Part shown: piece after piece, positions 60,487 through 64,000 of the stretch
Layout of the letters: the number at the start of each line of letters is the position of its first letter
Position numbering within the stretch: position 1 is the stretch's first letter
Notes under the pieces: model-generated
The model's input: the letters and a program-made list of their open reading frames with translations, nothing else
Database searches by the model: none
Told to the model about the DNA's origin: nothing
Origin: Mycobacterium sp. MYCO198283
GTDB taxonomy: Bacteria > Actinomycetota > Actinomycetes > Mycobacteriales > Mycobacteriaceae
DNA: 64,000 nucleotides
Reading direction: 5' to 3'
Assembly (NCBI RefSeq): GCF_021213805.1
Contig: NZ_JAJQJI010000001.1
Coordinates: 248,001-312,000, forward strand
Program-made: the position numbers and the translations under genes

Positions 60487-61470
60487 CTACTGTCCGGCGG
60501 CCTGCGGGAGCGGGTACTCGACCGGCACCTCCACAGCGTCGAGGTGCTCGAAGATCGGGTCCTCGTCGTCGATCTCCAGCACGATCGCGCCGGGGCGGCG
60601 CAGTCGCGATGGGGTGACGTCCAGCGTGCGGTCGACGGTGTTCTCGACGCCCGTCTGCCGGGATCGGGCGACCCGCGCCGCGCGGCGCCGGCGCAGCTGC
60701 TCCTCGATGCGGGTCTGCCGGCGCAGGTAGGCCAGATACAGCAGCAGCGCCGCGGCCACGATGCCGACGAACCACCAGCCACCGGGCCAGATCGTCGCCG
60801 CCGCCCCGGCCGACCCGACGACCAGCAGACACAGCACCGACACCGTGCGTCGCCGGAAGCGGTACTTGCGCGCGCTGACGGCCGCGGCCACCTTCGACTC
60901 GTGCGGGTAGTGGCGCTGCGCCGCCGCGGCCCGGGCGGGCGGCTCGTCCTCGGGCGCCTCCAGGCCGGAACCGTCGTCGACGTACTCGTACTCGTCGTCG
61001 AGACCGTCGTCGGGCTCGTCGGCGTTCTCGGTCGGCTCGGGCTCGGACGCGACGGGCTCCGGAGTCTCCTCCGCGGCGACTTCCGGAGCTTCCTCACCCG
61101 GAGCTTCATCGCCCGGAGCTTCCTCGATCGCTGCGACCGGCTCCTCCTCGACCACGTCGACGTCGAGGTAGTCCGGTTCGGGCGCAGCGGTTTCCGCTGC
61201 GCGGACTAGCGGTCGCGTCTCGGTGTCGTCGGCGTCTACGTCGTCGTTCTCGTCGGCGGCCGGCTGCCACTCGGGGTCGCTGCGGTGACCGGCGGCCGGT
61301 CCGCGGCGCAGTTTGCGCGCGCTCGGCCCGCTGTTGAGCACGCGGGTGGCCAGGGCGACGTCGCTGGTGCGCCGTACGGCCTCGCGCTTGCTGATCAGCA
61401 TGGGCACGAGGACGAACAGCCACAGCACCACGAGCGAAATCCACAGTAGTGATTGCGGGATGCTTGGCAT
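60487..61470 (-). CDS. glpR: GlpR-like membrane receptor of the gephyrin-like division protein
   Basis: 327 residues from ATG 61470 (AAAGGAG upstream). One N-terminal membrane helix (LLWISLVVLWLFVLVPMLI) is followed by a ~150-residue acidic, disordered stretch (EEEPVAAIEEAPGDEAPGEE). Two further helices (TVSVLCLLVVGSAGAAATIW, GWWFVGIVAAALLLYLAYL) and a basic, then conserved C-terminal part (AIVLEIDDEDPIFEHLDAVEVP) come last. In corynebacteria a membrane protein encoded near the MoeA-like Glp (GlpR) binds Glp and links FtsZ to polar growth; this gene has the matching layout and neighbour. Assignment by context and architecture. Confidence 0.75.
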   Translation of the reverse strand: MPSIPQSLLWISLVVLWLFVLVPMLISKREAVRRTSDVALATRVLNSGPSARKLRRGPAAGHRSDPEWQPAADENDDVDADDTETRPLVRAAETAAPEPDYLDVDVVEEEPVAAIEEAPGDEAPGEEAPEVAAEETPEPVASEPEPTENADEPDDGLDDEYEYVDDGSGLEAPEDEPPARAAAAQRHYPHESKVAAAVSARKYRFRRRTVSVLCLLVVGSAGAAATIWPGGWWFVGIVAAALLLYLAYLRRQTRIEEQLRRRRAARVARSRQTGVENTVDRTLDVTPSRLRRPGAIVLEIDDEDPIFEHLDAVEVPVEYPLPQAAGQ

Positions 61471-61577
61471 GGCTGCTCCTTTCAGCACCCAGGCGCGAAA
61501 GACTCGCTAATTACACACCTGTCATTACGCAATCACAAGCACATTCGTAACTTGTGTCACACGAGTCCCAGCAAAAG

Positions 61578-62231
61578 TCAGAGGCGCGTGGCCTGTCCCG
61601 CTCGCACCAACGACGACACCACCGAGCCGTGGACCTCCTCGATCGTCATGCCGACGAGCACGTGGTCGCGCCACGCCCCGTCGACGTGCAGGTAGCGGCG
61701 CAGCAGCCCCTCCTCGCGAAAGCCGGCTTTCGCCAACACCGCCCGGCTGGCCGCGTTCTCCGGCCGCACGGTGGCCTCGACGCGGTGCAGGGTCACCGGC
61801 CCGAAGCAGTGGTCAAGGCCCAACGCCAGCGCACCGGTGGCCACGCCGCCGCCGATCGCCGACGTGGTCACCCAGTAGCCGATCCACGCCGACTTCAGTG
61901 CCCCGTGCGTGACGTTGCCGATGGTCAGCTGACCGCAGAACTCGCCGTCCAGCTCGATGACGTACGGCAGCATTCGACCTCTGCGCGCCTCGGCCCGCAG
62001 CCCGCCGCACACCGACGGCCATGCCGAGATGCCGTGCCGCGCTTCCCAACCCGCATCGGCGGTCGGCTCCCACGGCTCCAGGTGCTCGCGGTCGGCCAGC
62101 CGGAGCCGGCTCCACACCGCCGCGTCGCGCAGCCGCACCGGGCGCAGCCGGATGATTCCGGCCGCCACCCGCAGCGGCCCGACCGGCTGCGGCCAGCCGG
62201 GGTGGCTGGCGTCGGTGCGCAACAGGTTCAC
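61578..62231 (-). CDS. rimJ: RimJ/RimL-type GNAT N-acetyltransferase
   Basis: 217 residues of the GNAT fold. VRLRDAAVWSRLRLADREHLEPWEPT is the RimJ/RimL opening. The acetyl-CoA region is around WVTTSAIGGGVATGALALGLD, and RVEATVRPENAASRAVLAKAGFREEGLLRRYL is the typical C-terminal part (both read in parts). Enzymes of this type acetylate the N terminus of ribosomal proteins, but the acceptor here is untested. GTG 62231 lies 4 nt after the glp stop, so it is co-transcribed with glp. Confidence 0.9.
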   Translation of the reverse strand: MNLLRTDASHPGWPQPVGPLRVAAGIIRLRPVRLRDAAVWSRLRLADREHLEPWEPTADAGWEARHGISAWPSVCGGLRAEARRGRMLPYVIELDGEFCGQLTIGNVTHGALKSAWIGYWVTTSAIGGGVATGALALGLDHCFGPVTLHRVEATVRPENAASRAVLAKAGFREEGLLRRYLHVDGAWRDHVLVGMTIEEVHGSVVSSLVRAGQATRL

Positions 62232-62235
62232 GCGG

Positions 62236-63492
62236 TCAGCCGCGTTGGGCCAGGAACGCGACGTCGACCGTCTCGCCGGTGCGGATCTCTTCGACGTCGT
62301 CGGGAATCACGACGAGGCAGTTGGCCTCGGCCAGTGTCGCCAGCAGGTGCGACGACGCGCCGGGCGCCCCGAGCACCTGCACCAGGTATTCACCGTTGTC
62401 CTGGTCGCGCATCAGTTGGCCGCGCAGATATCCCCTGCGGCCGGCGACCGAGGCGATCGGCGACAGCGTGCGCGCCGAGATGATGCGACGCATCGGCTGC
62501 CGTTTCCCGAGCGAGAGGCGGATCAACGGCCGCACCATCACCTCGAACACCACCAGCGCACTGACCGGGTTGGCGGGCAGCAGGAACGTCGGAACGCCTT
62601 CGGCGCCGAGCTGGCCGAAGCCCTGCACGGAGCCGGGATGCATCGCGACCCGAGTGACCTCCATGTCGCCGAGCGCGGACAGCGCGGCGCGGACGCCTTC
62701 GGTGGCCGCCCCGCCGACAGCGCCGGCGATCACCACGATCTCCGACCGGTTGAGCTGCCCCTCGACGACGTCGCGCAGCTCCTGCGGGTCGGTGCTGACG
62801 ATGCCGACGCGGTTCACCTCGGCGCCGGCATCGCGGCCGGCGGCCGCGAGCGCATAGGAATTGACGTCGTAGACCTGGCCGTTGCCGGGCGTCCGCGACA
62901 CGTCGACGAGCTCGCCGCCCACCGACAGCACCGACAGCCGCGGCCGCGGATGCACGAGCACGCGATCCCGGCCCACCGCGGCGAGTAGGCCGACCTGCGC
63001 CGCGCCGATGATCGACCCGGCCCGCACGGCCACGTCGCCCGGCTGCACGTCGTCGCCGGTGCGTCGCACGTAGGCGCCGCTTCGCACCGACCGCAGCACC
63101 CGCACCCGGTGTTGACCGCCGTCGGTCCACCGCAACGGCAGCACGGCGTCGGCCAGCGTGGGCATGGGCGCGCCGGTGTGTACGCGGGCGGCCTGCCGGG
63201 GCTGCAACCGGCTCGGGGTTCGGGCGCCGGCGTGGATCTCGCCGACGACGGGCAGCTGCAGCCCGGCGCCTTCGGGCGCATCGCCGTCAGCCGTGCCGCC
63301 CACCGCGGCGACGTCGACGCTGCGCACCGCGTAGCCGTCGATCGCGGCCTGGTCGAAACCGGGCAGCGGATGCTCGGTGACCACCTCTTCGGCGCACATC
63401 AGCCCCTGCGCCTCGGCGATCGCGACCCGCACCGGCCTCGGTGCCACGGCAGCTGCGGTCACCCGGCTCTGCTGCTCTTCCACCGAACGCAC
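62236..63492 (-). CDS. glp: Glp/MoeA1, gephyrin-like molybdotransferase homologue
   Basis: 418 residues with MoeA domains in order: QAAIDGYAVRSVDV, HTGAPMPTLADAVLPL, GDDVQPGDVAVRAGSIIGAAQ, the MogA-like domain (RLSVLSVGGELVDVSRTPGNGQVYDVNSYAL, read in parts) and the C-terminal beta barrel. MoeA inserts molybdate into the pterin cofactor, but actinobacterial Glp paralogues bind FtsZ and act in division with GlpR. The glpR-like gene two positions downstream favours the Glp role. GTG 63492. Confidence 0.9.
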   Translation of the reverse strand: MRSVEEQQSRVTAAAVAPRPVRVAIAEAQGLMCAEEVVTEHPLPGFDQAAIDGYAVRSVDVAAVGGTADGDAPEGAGLQLPVVGEIHAGARTPSRLQPRQAARVHTGAPMPTLADAVLPLRWTDGGQHRVRVLRSVRSGAYVRRTGDDVQPGDVAVRAGSIIGAAQVGLLAAVGRDRVLVHPRPRLSVLSVGGELVDVSRTPGNGQVYDVNSYALAAAGRDAGAEVNRVGIVSTDPQELRDVVEGQLNRSEIVVIAGAVGGAATEGVRAALSALGDMEVTRVAMHPGSVQGFGQLGAEGVPTFLLPANPVSALVVFEVMVRPLIRLSLGKRQPMRRIISARTLSPIASVAGRRGYLRGQLMRDQDNGEYLVQVLGAPGASSHLLATLAEANCLVVIPDDVEEIRTGETVDVAFLAQRG

Positions 63493-63528
63493 AGCACGCC
63501 TTTCTTGCCGCCGACGGCGGCGCGCCTG

Positions 63529-64000
63529 TCAGTTTTCGCTCAAGCCCAGGCGTTCCACCAGCCAGCGCCGCAAGTCGGGGCCATAGTCATCACGGTCCAA
63601 CGCAAAGTCAACCGCAGCCTTGAGATACCCGCCAGGATTTCCCAGGTCGTGTCGAGAGCCGCGGTGCACCACCACGTGGACGGGATGTCCCTCGGCGATG
63701 AGCAGCGCGATCGCGTCGGTGATCTGGATCTCCCCGCCGACGCCGTGGTCCACCCGGCGCAGCGCGTCGAAGATCGCCCGGTCGAGCAGGTAGCGGCCGG
63801 CGGCGGCATACGGCGACGGCGCGTCCTCGGCCTTCGGCTTTTCCACCATGCCGTTGACCTTGAGCACGTTCGGGTTGGTCGCGTCGGGCACCACCTCGAC
63901 GTCGAAGACGCCGTAGGCGCTGATCTCCTCCGGCGGCACCTCGATGGCGCACAACACCGAGCCGCCGCGCTTGGCGCGCACCTTCGCCATGGTCTCCAGC
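63529..64000 (-). CDS. galU: UTP-glucose-1-phosphate uridylyltransferase, C-terminal part
   Basis: The frame is open at the right window edge, so the start is outside; the last ~156 codons are seen. Pieces of the GalU pattern are VPPEEISAYGVFDVE, VNGMVEKPKAEDAPSPYAA, GRYLLDRAIFDAL, GGEIQITDAIALLI and NPGGYLKAAVDFAL. It makes UDP-glucose for glycogen, trehalose and cell-wall sugars. It is 36 nt upstream of glp on the same strand, giving galU-glp-rimJ-glpR. Confidence 0.95.
   Translation of the reverse strand, partial: LETMAKVRAKRGGSVLCAIEVPPEEISAYGVFDVEVVPDATNPNVLKVNGMVEKPKAEDAPSPYAAAGRYLLDRAIFDALRRVDHGVGGEIQITDAIALLIAEGHPVHVVVHRGSRHDLGNPGGYLKAAVDFALDRDDYGPDLRRWLVERLGLSEN

Overview
The window is high-GC actinobacterial DNA from a mycobacterium, most probably a rapidly growing or environmental species. 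The evidence is the many GTG/TTG starts, mycobacterial families (Lpq lipoproteins, cutinase, RpfB, Pks16-type AMP ligase, LpqT, GlpR) and a gene order which, as I remember it, mirrors Mycobacterium tuberculosis Rv0993 (galU) to Rv1026 (ppx2), read here from right to left. No database search was run. Family names rest on motifs read from the translations.

Layout. 1-9.3 kb: accessory and secreted functions (end of a GH71-like secreted glycosidase, CocE/NonD hydrolase, SGNH hydrolase, cutinase, small Cys-rich protein, GXWXG/DUF4334 protein, a shortened YchJ-like gene, a TetR repressor with a clear operator and divergent FAD monooxygenase, a small secreted protein, DUF1697). 9.58-13.65 kb: a small lower-GC island between a tRNA 3'-end fragment and an intact tRNA-Leu(TAA). 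It holds two different HEPN-motif proteins, an IS3-type transposase scrap and a membrane-anchored coiled-coil protein.

13.7-40.5 kb is core genome: ppx2, DUF501, ftsB-like, eno, lpqU, an efeOB pair with a candidate iron box, mazG-mfd, a TetR gene, tRNA-Gln, glmU-prs-lpqT, an SDR, rplY-pth, a DrrAB-like exporter, a pks16-type ligase, and ispE-ksgA-rpfB-tatD. 40.5-55.0 kb continues with metG, then an oxidoreductase-ECF41 sigma pair with its own predicted sigma promoter, pabB, rsmI, pmt, an AbiEi/DUF559-like protein, arcA divergent from soxR, an AlkB-like dioxygenase, small secreted proteins, TspO, a LipM-type esterase and a cAMP-binding protein lysine acetyltransferase.

55.0-60.3 kb is a second accessory block: an orphan antitoxin-like gene, an alpha/beta hydrolase with glycine at the nucleophile position and its divergent HxlR regulator, then a type VII-secretion polymorphic-toxin locus. 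In that locus the Imm52-type immunity gene is intact. The Tox-REase-5 toxin is broken by two frameshifts and a stop, the upstream secretion-partner gene is truncated, and a serine-recombinase scrap lies beside it. After tRNA-Ala(CGC), the window ends in the division/cell-wall cluster glpR, rimJ, glp (moeA-like) and galU (cut by the window end).

The most interesting signals are the decayed toxin locus with retained immunity, the twin-HEPN tRNA island, the ECF41 autoregulatory cassette, and the hydrolase without a nucleophile.
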